This document shows positions 1 to 7,089 of a stretch of DNA of 9,428 nucleotides, in pieces. A model generated the notes under the pieces. That model was not told the origin of the DNA. It saw nothing but the letters and a program-made list of their open reading frames with translations, and made no database searches. Position 1 is the stretch's first letter, and each line of letters opens with the position of its first letter. Position numbers and translations under genes: made by a program. This DNA comes from Acidobacteriota bacterium (lineage in GTDB: Bacteria; Acidobacteriota; Aminicenantia; UBA2199), in NCBI GenBank assembly GCA_021817755.1, contig JAKAGC010000100.1, positions 1 through 9,428 of the forward strand, given 5' to 3'.

Positions 1-2
1 AT

Positions 3-1694
3 ATGACGGTACTTTTACATGCCGTTAGAATTGCCTTAGAAAGAGCCTGTTTAATTCACGAAAACAGGTTATACCAGGAACATCTGGAAGAAGAAGTCAA
101 CCGCCGTACCCGGGAGCTAGAAGAAACCACATTGGAATTGAAACGAAGCGAGGAAAAGTATCGCTCCATATACGAAAATTTGCAAGATGTTTATTTTGAA
201 TCCCTTGTCGATGGAAGTATATGTGAAGTCAGCCCATCTGTTAAGAATTTTTCTCACTATACACCTGAAGAACTGCATTCAATGTCATTATGGGAAAGAT
301 ATGAGAATCCCTTACAGCGAAAGCAGCTCATTGATATGCTGGTAAATTCAGGGAAAGTAGAGGATTTTGAAGTATATTTAAAAGACAGGGATGGTACGAT
401 ATTACCTTGTTCTGTGAACGCGGTACTAATAAGAGATGCTAAAGGGGAACCAGAAAAAATTTGCGGAACCATTCGAAATATTTCTGAAAGAAAACATGCA
501 GAGGAAGAGCACCAAAAATTACTGGAACAACTCTACCAGGCTCAAAAAATGGAAGCATTGGGAAGCCTTACCGGTGGGATCGCTCATGACTTTAATAATA
601 TTCTTACGGTTATTAATGGTCATGCCGAAATTGCCCTAAAAAAACTCCAAAAAGAACTTCCAATAATTAAAGACATCAATGCGATTCTTCAGGCAGGAAA
701 ACGTGCAGAAAACCTTACAAAACAACTGTTAGCTTTTAGCCGGAAGCAAATCCATAAACCCAGGGCTATAAACATCAATGAAGTGATTATGGAAGCAAAG
801 CAAATGCTTCTTCGTATTATAGGTGAAGATATAAATGTTCAATTTCATTTCGGGAAAGAGATTCCCCCAATCCAGGCGGATCCGGTTCAAATAGAACAAA
901 TATTGATGAACCTGGTTGTTAATGCAAGAGATGCATTAAATGAAAAAAAAGACAATCATTTAGGCAAAAAAATAATAATTGAAACAGAAAAATTTTACCT
1001 TGATTCTTATTTTACTGTTGATCATCCCGGCAGCATTTCAGGGATGCATGTTTTGTTTGCGGTGAGTGATAATGGAGTCGGAATACCTTATGAAATAAGA
1101 AAAAAAATTTTTGATCCTTTTTATACCACTAAAGAGAAAGGGAAAGGCACAGGTCTGGGACTCTCGACTGTATACGGGATTGTAAAGCAGAATAATGGTA
1201 GTATTTATGTTTATTCCGAACCGGAACATGGAACAACCTTTAAAATATACTGGCCTGCCTCTGAAGAGTCACTTATTGCCATTTCACAGGATTCTATTTC
1301 TTCTCCATCTCCCGTTTCTACCGGAAACGAAACGATTCTACTTGCAGAAGATGATGATGATGTAAGAGCTTTTGCAAAAGAGACTTTAAAAGATCTTGGA
1401 TATAATGTAATCGAAGCTATAAACGGAAAAAAAGCCCTGGAACTATTCCACTCCAGAAGTACCGAGGTCAATCTACTTCTTACGGATCTGGTCATGCCTG
1501 AAATGAATGGAAAAGATCTGGCTGCAAATATTCTGAAAATAAATCCCGAAATTGTTATTATTTACGCCACAGGGTATACCGATAATTATTTGATCCATGG
1601 ATATGAGTGGGGAGAAAATGTCCATTATATCCAGAAACCCTATTCCTCAGATATGTTGGCACGGAAAATAAGGGAAGCTTTGGATAAAAAATAA
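3..1694 (+). CDS. Hybrid sensor histidine kinase (PAS-HisKA-HATPase-receiver), 5' part cut by window edge
   Basis: This is a signalling kinase that would autophosphorylate on histidine and pass the phosphate to its own C-terminal receiver. The visible 563 residues begin with a charged coiled coil (about 20-50, with RRTRELEE). A PAS sensor domain follows (about 50-163), then a HisKA domain with the phosphoacceptor His195 in GGIAHDFNN. The ATPase domain carries the N box (N303, N307), DNGVGIP (356-362), FDPFYTT (370-376) and GKGTGLGL (380-387). The C-terminal receiver (about 443-561) has acidic residues 449-452, phosphoacceptor Asp495 in LLTDLVMPEMNG and Lys545 in QKPYSS. There is no transmembrane segment and no DNA-binding output in the visible part. 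The ATG at position 3 is probably internal: the first 20 residues (LLHAVRIALER and on) read like the helix that follows another receiver, so the gene probably starts upstream of the window. The signal it senses and its partner are unknown. Confidence 0.93.
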   Translation: MTVLLHAVRIALERACLIHENRLYQEHLEEEVNRRTRELEETTLELKRSEEKYRSIYENLQDVYFESLVDGSICEVSPSVKNFSHYTPEELHSMSLWERYENPLQRKQLIDMLVNSGKVEDFEVYLKDRDGTILPCSVNAVLIRDAKGEPEKICGTIRNISERKHAEEEHQKLLEQLYQAQKMEALGSLTGGIAHDFNNILTVINGHAEIALKKLQKELPIIKDINAILQAGKRAENLTKQLLAFSRKQIHKPRAININEVIMEAKQMLLRIIGEDINVQFHFGKEIPPIQADPVQIEQILMNLVVNARDALNEKKDNHLGKKIIIETEKFYLDSYFTVDHPGSISGMHVLFAVSDNGVGIPYEIRKKIFDPFYTTKEKGKGTGLGLSTVYGIVKQNNGSIYVYSEPEHGTTFKIYWPASEESLIAISQDSISSPSPVSTGNETILLAEDDDDVRAFAKETLKDLGYNVIEAINGKKALELFHSRSTEVNLLLTDLVMPEMNGKDLAANILKINPEIVIIYATGYTDNYLIHGYEWGENVHYIQKPYSSDMLARKIREALDKK

Positions 1695-1711
1695 TTTTTC
1701 CGGTTTTCATA

Positions 1712-1740
1712 TTGCCTGTTACAACTGTTTGTGGTATTAA
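1712..1740 (+). promoter_or_regulatory. Possible sigma70-type promoter for the dipeptidase gene
   Basis: In the 95-base gap after the kinase stop there is TTGCCT (1712-1717), a 17-base spacer, then TATTAA (1735-1740) preceded by an extended -10 TG (1732-1733). Each hexamer matches the consensus at 4 of 6 positions. Transcription would start near 1747, about 40 bases before the dipeptidase ATG. It is a sequence match only; the dipeptidase could also be read through from the kinase gene. Confidence 0.4.
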
Positions 1741-1789
1741 ATAACACTGCACCTTTTCAGCTTAAAATCAACCAAGAAGGAGTTTTCCA

Positions 1790-3022
1790 ATGAAGGTATA
1801 CACTAAAAAGGCAATATGGTTATTCAGTATATTTTTACTCATTTCCAGCTTCATATTACAGGCTGGAGATAAAATTGATCCTATCCTCTGGAAAAAAGCA
1901 TTGAAGCTTCACGATGAAGCCATTGTAATCGATACCCATTCGGATACACCAATGGCATTGCTTGCAGAAGAAATGGATATGGGGAAAAAAAACAATAAAG
2001 GCGAAGTCGATTTTATCCGGATGAAAGAAGGCGGCCTGGATGCCATGTTCTGGGCGGCATTTGTTTCCAATTCCAATGATGAGAAGCAACCCTCCCGAGT
2101 GGCACTTGATTTGATCGATGAGATTTATCAACAGGTCGATCGTAATCCGAATCTCGCTCGAATCGCTCTTTCTCCCACTGATATTTATGAAATCCACAAG
2201 GAAGGAAAACGAGCCATCCTTATCGGTATGGAAAACGGAAGCCCGATAGAAAATAGTCTTCGATTTCTACGGGATTTCTACCGGCTCGGAGTACGTTATA
2301 TCACGTTAACCCATAATAGTAATAATGCGATTTGCGATTCTTCTACCGCAGATAAACCCAAATGGAACGGTTTGAGCCCCTTTGGTATTGAAATGGTCAA
2401 AGAAATGAATCGCATCGGTATGATAGTCGATATATCCCATGTGTCAGATAAGACGTTTTGGGACGTTATCCAATTATCTCGTGCACCAGTAATGGCTTCT
2501 CATTCTTGTGTTCGTGCTATATGCGATGTCCCCCGCAATATGACCGATGAAATGATTCGTGCGCTTGCCCAAAAAGGTGGAGTAATCCAGATAAATTTTT
2601 ATTCCAGTTTCCTTGATTCACAATACAATAAAAAATTCGAAGAAACTAGAAAAGCACTGGAACCGGAAATCAATAAATTACGAGAAACTTACAAAAATGA
2701 TCGTAGTGCAGTCTGGCGGGAAATGTCGAAACTCTTCAAAGAAAAAGGACCCTCTGCACCTCCTATTGAAACACTGATCGATCATATCGATCATGTGGTC
2801 AAACTAGTGGGTGTGGATTATGTAGGTCTCGGATCCGATTTCGACGGTGCCGGTAGTTTCCCCATCGGACTGGAAGATGTTTCCGGTTATCCTCTTATTA
2901 CCTATCATCTCTTAAAACGAGGTTATAAAGAAGCGGATATTAAAAAAATCCTGGGAGGAAATTTTCTCCGGGTATTTAATTCTGTTATCCAGGTTTCCAA
3001 AGAGATGACATCAGCAAAGTAA
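1790..3022 (+). CDS. Secreted membrane dipeptidase, peptidase family M19 (renal dipeptidase type)
   Basis: This is a zinc-dependent dipeptidase that hydrolyses dipeptides, probably in the periplasm or at the cell surface. The 410-residue product starts with a Sec signal peptide: basic MKVYTKK, a hydrophobic stretch at 8-23, and a likely signal peptidase I site after LQA (residue 25). There is no lipobox cysteine. The M19 metal ligands are all visible: His50 and Asp52 in IDTHSD, Glu148 in GMENG, His217 in DISHVSD and His238 in ASHSC. The substrate-side His175 (THN), Arg249 (PRN) and Asp350 (GSDFDG) are also present, so the enzyme should be active. A charged helical segment at about 272-325 is an insertion relative to the mammalian enzyme. 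The start is supported by AAGGAG (1777-1782), seven bases before the ATG. The preceding kinase gene is 95 bases away and functionally unrelated as far as can be seen. The physiological substrate is not known; D,L-dipeptides from the cell wall are one possibility. Confidence 0.93.
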   Translation: MKVYTKKAIWLFSIFLLISSFILQAGDKIDPILWKKALKLHDEAIVIDTHSDTPMALLAEEMDMGKKNNKGEVDFIRMKEGGLDAMFWAAFVSNSNDEKQPSRVALDLIDEIYQQVDRNPNLARIALSPTDIYEIHKEGKRAILIGMENGSPIENSLRFLRDFYRLGVRYITLTHNSNNAICDSSTADKPKWNGLSPFGIEMVKEMNRIGMIVDISHVSDKTFWDVIQLSRAPVMASHSCVRAICDVPRNMTDEMIRALAQKGGVIQINFYSSFLDSQYNKKFEETRKALEPEINKLRETYKNDRSAVWREMSKLFKEKGPSAPPIETLIDHIDHVVKLVGVDYVGLGSDFDGAGSFPIGLEDVSGYPLITYHLLKRGYKEADIKKILGGNFLRVFNSVIQVSKEMTSAK

Positions 3023-3056
3023 CCTTTTCTTCCACACTTGTTTTGGAAACCTTTAT

Positions 3057-3096
3057 AAATGCGGTGACATGGATTCCATGCACCGCATTTTTTTTT
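3057..3096 (+). terminator. Rho-independent terminator after the dipeptidase gene
   Basis: A perfect 10-bp outer stem (3057-3066 with 3081-3090) is topped, after one unpaired A, by a 5-bp inner stem CATGG/CCATG around a three-base loop. It runs into nine T residues (3088-3096). This is a textbook intrinsic terminator for rightward transcription, 34 bases after the dipeptidase stop. For leftward transcripts of the convergent serine dehydratase gene the stem is followed by ATTTATAAAGG, so termination in that direction would be weaker. Confidence 0.9.
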
Positions 3097-3123
3097 GATA
3101 CCCAATAAATAGGAGAGGGAAAA

Positions 3124-4326
3124 CTATTTCTTCTTTTCCATAGTACGAGCGAGGCCCGCAGTTGAAGTCTCGCGATAGGAGGCGGAAAGGTCCCGACCGG
3201 TTCTGGTCATTGTTTCCACCACATTATCGAAAGAAACGCGGTGTTTCCCATCGGAGAAAGTCGCATATATTGCACATTCAATGGCTCGTGCAGCAGCCAT
3301 TGCATTACGTTCGATGCAGGGAATCTGAACCAGTCCACCTACAGGATCGCAGGTTAAACCCAGATGGTGTTCCAATCCCATTTCTGCGGCATACTCCACC
3401 TGGGAAGGAAACCCTCCCAATAGTTGTGCTGCTGCTCCCGCAGCCATTGCACAGGCAGCCCCCACTTCTCCTCCGCATCCCACTTCTGCCCCGGAAATAG
3501 ATCCGTTAAATTTGATGAGATTACCGATCAATCCGGCTGTGGCAAGTGCCTGGATAATCTTTGTATCAGAGAGATGATAAATATCCTGCAAGCATAATAA
3601 TATCGCAGGCAATACCCCGCAAGAGCCGCAAGTCGGAGCAGTCACAACCTGTCCACCCGATGCATTCTCCTCCGAAACAGCCAATGCATAGGCATACACT
3701 GCACCCACATTTTTCAACTCACCCCCGAAATTCCGGGATTTTATATAATAAGAAGATGCCTTTCGCTGTAAGTGAAGACTTCCCGGTAAAACTCCTTCCC
3801 GTTCAAGACCATTGTTAATGGCTGAGAGCATGGCACCCCACACCTCACCCAGGAAATCCTTGATGGTTTCCCCTTCGGTTTCCATTACATACTCCCATAA
3901 CGTCTTGCCCGATTCATCGGCATAATCCAATATTTCCTTCATCGTTGTCAGGGGGTAAATATGCGGGGAATCTTCTACCCCGTTTTCATCCCGGATGGCT
4001 CCCCCTCCCATACTGTATACACGCCATGAGTCGATGATATCTCCATTGGAATCCAGCGCTTTGAATTCCATTCCATTGGGATGCAGCGGAAGCACTTCAT
4101 CCGGTTTCCAGGTGATTTCTAAATTTCGAGGTTCAAATACTTCTTTGATTGCCGTATCAGTCAGATGTCCCTTTCCCGTAGCCGCCAGACTCCCGTAAAG
4201 AGTAACCATGAACTTTGATGCATGCTCATTTTTTTGTTTAAATTTTTCCGCTGCATTACGCGGCCCCATCGTATGACTGCTTGAAGGTCCGTAACCGATT
4301 CTATAGAGGTTTCGTATCGTTTCCAT
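3124..4326 (-). CDS. sdaA: L-serine dehydratase (L-serine ammonia-lyase), iron-sulfur type, single chain
   Basis: The enzyme deaminates L-serine to pyruvate and ammonia in the cytoplasm, using an oxygen-labile [4Fe-4S] cluster. The chain of 400 residues holds both family domains. The N-terminal beta domain opens with the GPSSSHTMGP motif (13-22). The alpha domain contains APTCGSCG (230-237), the cluster cysteines Cys284 (EVGCGGEVG), Cys326 (GLTCDPVGG) and Cys337 (IPCIERN), and the ending YRETSTAGLA. Cysteine spacings of 42 and 11 match those I recall for the structurally solved Legionella enzyme (343, 385, 396). The protein is about 50 residues shorter than the usual 450-460 of single-chain enzymes. 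It ends in basic MEKKK rather than with the near-terminal cysteine known from E. coli and Legionella. A leftward AAGGAG (4340-4345) lies 13 bases upstream of the ATG, rather far but the only good site. The gene is a single transcription unit convergent with the dipeptidase. Confidence 0.94.
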   Translation of the reverse strand: METIRNLYRIGYGPSSSHTMGPRNAAEKFKQKNEHASKFMVTLYGSLAATGKGHLTDTAIKEVFEPRNLEITWKPDEVLPLHPNGMEFKALDSNGDIIDSWRVYSMGGGAIRDENGVEDSPHIYPLTTMKEILDYADESGKTLWEYVMETEGETIKDFLGEVWGAMLSAINNGLEREGVLPGSLHLQRKASSYYIKSRNFGGELKNVGAVYAYALAVSEENASGGQVVTAPTCGSCGVLPAILLCLQDIYHLSDTKIIQALATAGLIGNLIKFNGSISGAEVGCGGEVGAACAMAAGAAAQLLGGFPSQVEYAAEMGLEHHLGLTCDPVGGLVQIPCIERNAMAAARAIECAIYATFSDGKHRVSFDNVVETMTRTGRDLSASYRETSTAGLARTMEKKK

Positions 4327-4356
4327 TTTCGATTTATTTCTCCTTGATAAGACTTC

Positions 4357-4385
4357 ATTCTATCATAAATCACAAGACCGATCAA
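4357..4385 (-). promoter_or_regulatory. Probable promoter of the serine dehydratase gene
   Basis: On the - strand, TTGATC (4380-4385) is followed by a 17-base spacer and the extended -10 sequence TGATAGAAT (hexamer TAGAAT at 4357-4362). Transcription would start near 4350, leaving a leader of only about 24 bases with the AAGGAG site just inside it. A second, weaker -35-like TTGACG lies about 35 bases further upstream but has only a poor -10 partner. The rest of the 251-base gap (4327-4577) is AT-rich and shows no gene and no clear terminator for the acyltransferase gene. Confidence 0.6.
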
Positions 4386-4577
4386 ATAAATATCCTTAGC
4401 CCAATCTCGTCAAATGTTAGAATGGAATCTACAACAAGAAAACCGTTAAAAACAAAAATGGGATTTATACCTTTATTCTCTCTTTTTTAAATAGGAAGAT
4501 AGATTGGGAATGAAGACCGGATAATTTTTTTCAATCTCTCAAATTATTTATAATAACCCCACTCGATCGGTGTTGAA

Positions 4578-5060
4578 TTATCGTAACTTTCGTGCGGGAT
4601 TTCCAACATAAAATCCTTTTTCCGTAATATCTTTTGTAACCACCGCGCCAGCCCCGATAACCACATCATCTACGATATTTACCGGCAATATCGTCGCATT
4701 TGTTCCGATCGATACATGATTACCAATCACTGTCGGTTTCCATAATTCTTTTTTCCCTCCCGCAGGCCCCCCATCCGAAAACGTATCATTAATGAACATC
4801 ACTCCATGCGAAATAAAACAAGAATCTCCAATAGTTACCATATCGCAGATAAAGGCGTGGGATTGAATTCTACATTTATTTCCGATCGTCACTCCTTTTT
4901 GAATTTCGACGAATGGTCCGATGAAACAATCATCTCCAATTTTGCATTCATATAAATTAACCGGTTCCACCACCGTTACATTCGTACCGAATCGTACATC
5001 CCTTATCCCGCTTTGTTTGATATTCGGTTTATTTTCCATAGAATTCCCTCTTTTTTTCAT
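4578..5060 (-). CDS. Left-handed beta-helix N-acetyltransferase, WbpD/WlbB-like
   Basis: This is a trimeric-type acyltransferase that probably uses acetyl-CoA on an amino nucleotide sugar. Nearly the whole 160-residue chain is hexapeptide repeat (from about 40 to 140: IGDDCF, VTIGNKC, VTIGDSC, VIGNHVSIGT, VVIGAGAVV). A loop with SHGVMFINDTF (84-94) matches the WbpD/WlbB group, and YVGNPARKLR closes the protein. By analogy with that group it would acetylate the 3-amino group of UDP-2-acetamido-3-amino-glucuronate, giving a precursor for O-antigen or another surface glycan. That substrate is inferred. Two starts are possible. The ATG at 5060 has AAGGA only about three bases away. The ATG at 5039, seven codons in (MENKPN), has GAGGG six bases upstream and is at least as good. 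It lies 57 bases downstream of the oxidoreductase gene and is probably co-transcribed with it. Confidence 0.88.
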   Translation of the reverse strand: MKKRGNSMENKPNIKQSGIRDVRFGTNVTVVEPVNLYECKIGDDCFIGPFVEIQKGVTIGNKCRIQSHAFICDMVTIGDSCFISHGVMFINDTFSDGGPAGGKKELWKPTVIGNHVSIGTNATILPVNIVDDVVIGAGAVVTKDITEKGFYVGNPARKLR

Positions 5061-5089
5061 AAATCCTTTTTATTTTAACAGTTATCACA

Positions 5090-5107
5090 GGAGAAAAGTA
5101 TTTCTCC
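5090..5107 (-). other. Inverted repeat in the oxidoreductase-acyltransferase gap
   Basis: GGAGAAA (5090-5096) and TTTCTCC (5101-5107) form a perfect 7-bp stem with a four-base loop in the 57-base gap between the two sugar genes. No T run follows on the - strand, so it is not an intrinsic terminator. It could stabilise or punctuate the two-gene transcript, or be chance. Confidence 0.45.
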
Positions 5108-5117
5108 CCTATATATT

Positions 5118-6200
5118 TTAATGTTTATTTGCCGGTTTTAAACCCAATCGGCACAGTTTAGGACGAAAGCGAAGAAAAACTTCTTTTCCCGTTTCCATCG
5201 ATTCATAGATTGCCGATATCAGTTCCAACGATTTACGGCCTTCCAATCCGTCCACCAGAGCTTGCTCCTTCCGGTTTATCGTATCGATGACATTACGTAA
5301 ATATTTAATATGTCCGAAACCATAGACATCCGGCGGATTTTGTTTACTGGATTCCATTATAACCCTATCATCGGGGCCAGCTTCTTTGAAATTCCAAATC
5401 TTCATTTCATTAACTGCAAATCCTCCGATTTCTACTGTTCCTTTTTCACCCAGAATTGATAATGAGCCTTCCAGGTCTTTCGGTCTTACTGCTGTGGTCG
5501 CTTCCACTACACCAATAGCACCGTTTTCAAATTGGATTACCGCCACTCCTGTATCTTCCGTTTCGATATTCACCAGTTGAGTCGCTCCTTTGGCAAAAAC
5601 TGAAACCGGTTTTCCCAACATCCATTCCAGTAAATCCACATGATGTGATGCCTGGTTGGCAAATACTCCACCATCCATTGCCCATGTGCCTCTCCAGGCA
5701 TCTTGATCGTAATACTGCTGTGTACGGCTCCATCGAACACGGACCGTTCCCATTACCAATTTTCCGAAACGTCCACTATCCAAAGCTTCCCGGAGCTTCA
5801 TTACGGGAAGATTATACCGGTTTTGTTTGACAACGAACAGCTTTACCCCTTTTTCATCGCAGGTCCGGATCATCTGGTCTGCATCATCCAGAAGTAATGC
5901 CATCGGCTTTTCAACAACGATATGTTTCCCGTACTTTTTAACTATATCGATCGTATGCCGTGCATGGTTACCACTCTCTGTAAGAATCGAAACCACATCC
6001 ACATCCATCGAGTTCAACATGGAATCATAATCATAGAAAAACGGGACATTGTATTTCTTTCCTGCTTCTTCCGCCCGTTCCCGTTTTGTATCACAAACGC
6101 ACGCCAGTTCTGCCGCATCTGTTAAACCTGTTTGAAGCGCTTCTGCATGCTTTCTAAGAATGCGTCCACAACCCACTAATCCGAATCGTAATTTTTTCAT
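5118..6200 (-). CDS. Gfo/Idh/MocA family oxidoreductase, WbpB/WlbA-like sugar-nucleotide dehydrogenase
   Basis: This is an NAD(P)-dependent oxidoreductase. The 360-residue protein starts directly with the Rossmann dinucleotide motif GLVGCGRI (7-14). The family EKP motif with catalytic Lys98 lies at 97-99. The substrate domain includes KQNRYNLPVMKLREAL (125-140), WRGTWAMDGG (169-178) and NQASHHVDLLEWMLG (182-196), with the expected His186 and Asp189. The KQNR segment and the NQ..H..D arrangement resemble WbpB/WlbA, which oxidise UDP-N-acetylglucosaminuronate at C3. The next gene encodes a WbpD/WlbB-like acetyltransferase, which supports that reading. The aminotransferase that acts between these two steps is not adjacent, so the substrate is inferred. 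A GnnA-type role (oxidising UDP-GlcNAc for lipid A diamino sugars) or another dehydrogenase is possible. The start is supported by AAGGGG (6208-6213) seven bases upstream and by a strong promoter. The neighbouring phoU gene is separated by 202 bases. Confidence 0.85.
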   Translation of the reverse strand: MKKLRFGLVGCGRILRKHAEALQTGLTDAAELACVCDTKRERAEEAGKKYNVPFFYDYDSMLNSMDVDVVSILTESGNHARHTIDIVKKYGKHIVVEKPMALLLDDADQMIRTCDEKGVKLFVVKQNRYNLPVMKLREALDSGRFGKLVMGTVRVRWSRTQQYYDQDAWRGTWAMDGGVFANQASHHVDLLEWMLGKPVSVFAKGATQLVNIETEDTGVAVIQFENGAIGVVEATTAVRPKDLEGSLSILGEKGTVEIGGFAVNEMKIWNFKEAGPDDRVIMESSKQNPPDVYGFGHIKYLRNVIDTINRKEQALVDGLEGRKSLELISAIYESMETGKEVFLRFRPKLCRLGLKPANKH

Positions 6201-6269
6201 AATATATCCCCTTCCGGGTTCGTTATTTTCAAACTCGTTCTAATAAAATTATCGTACAATACAGGATAT

Positions 6270-6299
6270 ACTATAATATAAACGGCTATTTTTTGTCAA
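6270..6299 (-). promoter_or_regulatory. Near-consensus sigma70 promoter for the sugar-nucleotide gene pair
   Basis: Read on the - strand, a perfect -35 TTGACA (6294-6299) is followed by an 18-base AT-rich spacer and TATAGT (6270-6275, 5 of 6 matches). Transcription would begin near 6263, giving a leader of about 60 bases before the ATG at 6200. A short inverted repeat, GGTTG (6301-6305) with CAACC (6312-6316), sits directly upstream of the -35 and might bind a regulator. Confidence 0.7.
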
Positions 6300-6333
6300 G
6301 GGTTGGGCAGACAACCGATTCCAAGTTAAAAAC

Positions 6334-6387
6334 TAAATTTAAAGGTGTTGGAGTTAAAGTTTGGAAGTTTTAGATGTTGAATTAAGG
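6334..6387. other. C-free, low-complexity tract downstream of phoU
   Basis: Within the 202-base gap between phoU and the oxidoreductase gene, 54 consecutive + strand bases contain no C. They are built from loosely repeated GTT(G/A)GA and TTAAA-like words, for example GTTGGAGTTAAAGTTTGGAA. The tract encodes no plausible protein and shows no hairpin with a T run. It could be a decayed repeat or simply skewed intergenic DNA. Confidence 0.4.
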
Positions 6388-6402
6388 CGGTTCCCCATTA
6401 CT

Positions 6403-7068
6403 TTATAGACTCTTATTGTGACGAACAATCTCTCCTTCGATGAGGTAAATTACGTCTTCTGCGATATTGGTTGCATGGTCGGCGATACGTTCAAGGTTTC
6501 GTACGATATTCAAATAACCATGAAAAACATCCGCTTTTTCCGGCTCTTTTTTTAACTCTTTCATGATGTTTTCCGTGAACTTCCAGTGCATGCGATCCAC
6601 ATCGTCATCCTCTTTAAGAATTTCATAAGCCTTTTCAAGGTTGAGATTAACAATCGAATCAAGACTCTTTTTCAACATTAATTCGACTTTTTGGTATATT
6701 TTAATAAAATCAAAATCTGTCGGTTTGCTTATTATAGGGTTATTTAAAATATCGATAACATCGTAAGCGATATTCTGGGCAAGATCACCTACCCGTTCAA
6801 GATCATTGTTTATTTTGAGAGCTGCCACCAGGTAACGAAGGTCTACCGCAACAGGCTGATGAAGTGCAAATATTTTTAAACATTCTTCTTCGATTTCAAT
6901 TTCTTTTATATCGATAATCCGGTCCAGTTCGATTACCTTTCTCGCCAATTCGATATCGTTTTCAAAGAGAGCCTGGAGAGACTGTTTAACGTTTTCTTCA
7001 GCCAGGGCACTCAGTTCCACCAATTGTTTCATTAAGTTTTCAATTGCACGTTGAAGATGGGCTGACAT
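6403..7068 (-). CDS. phoU: Phosphate transport regulator PhoU
   Basis: PhoU is a cytoplasmic all-helical protein that damps phosphate uptake through PstB and, where a PhoR kinase exists, shuts down the Pho regulon when phosphate is ample. The 221-residue product has the family's usual length and its internal duplication. Each half carries the metal-binding E-x-x-x-D signature: Glu91/Asp95 in NDLERVGDLAQNIA and Glu193/Asp197 in NLERIADHATNIAED. An ideal AGGAGG (7075-7080) lies six bases before the ATG. It is the last gene of the pst operon, 21 bases after pstB. No PhoR/PhoB genes are visible nearby, and no clear intrinsic terminator follows the stop. Confidence 0.96.
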   Translation of the reverse strand: MSAHLQRAIENLMKQLVELSALAEENVKQSLQALFENDIELARKVIELDRIIDIKEIEIEEECLKIFALHQPVAVDLRYLVAALKINNDLERVGDLAQNIAYDVIDILNNPIISKPTDFDFIKIYQKVELMLKKSLDSIVNLNLEKAYEILKEDDDVDRMHWKFTENIMKELKKEPEKADVFHGYLNIVRNLERIADHATNIAEDVIYLIEGEIVRHNKSL

Positions 7069-7089
7069 GTTATTCCTCCTTCGTCCGGT

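Noticed and set aside
1856..2197. A 113-codon open frame on the - strand
   Set aside because: It is antisense to the metal-binding half of the M19 dipeptidase, where the + strand coding evidence is decisive.
4200..4326. A split (two-subunit) serine dehydratase or a truncated pseudogene
   Set aside because: One continuous frame carries both the GPSSSHTMGP beta-domain start and the alpha-domain cysteines up to the family's YRET-GGLA-type end, so it is an intact single chain.
4562..4577. Near-palindrome around CGATCG just after the acyltransferase stop, considered as a terminator
   Set aside because: The arms are only three contiguous pairs with mismatches, and no T run follows on the - strand.
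6300..6316. The GGTTG/CAACC hairpin considered as the phoU terminator
   Set aside because: The stem is only five pairs, and on the - strand it is followed by CTTGAC rather than Ts; its position against a -35 element fits an operator better, if anything.
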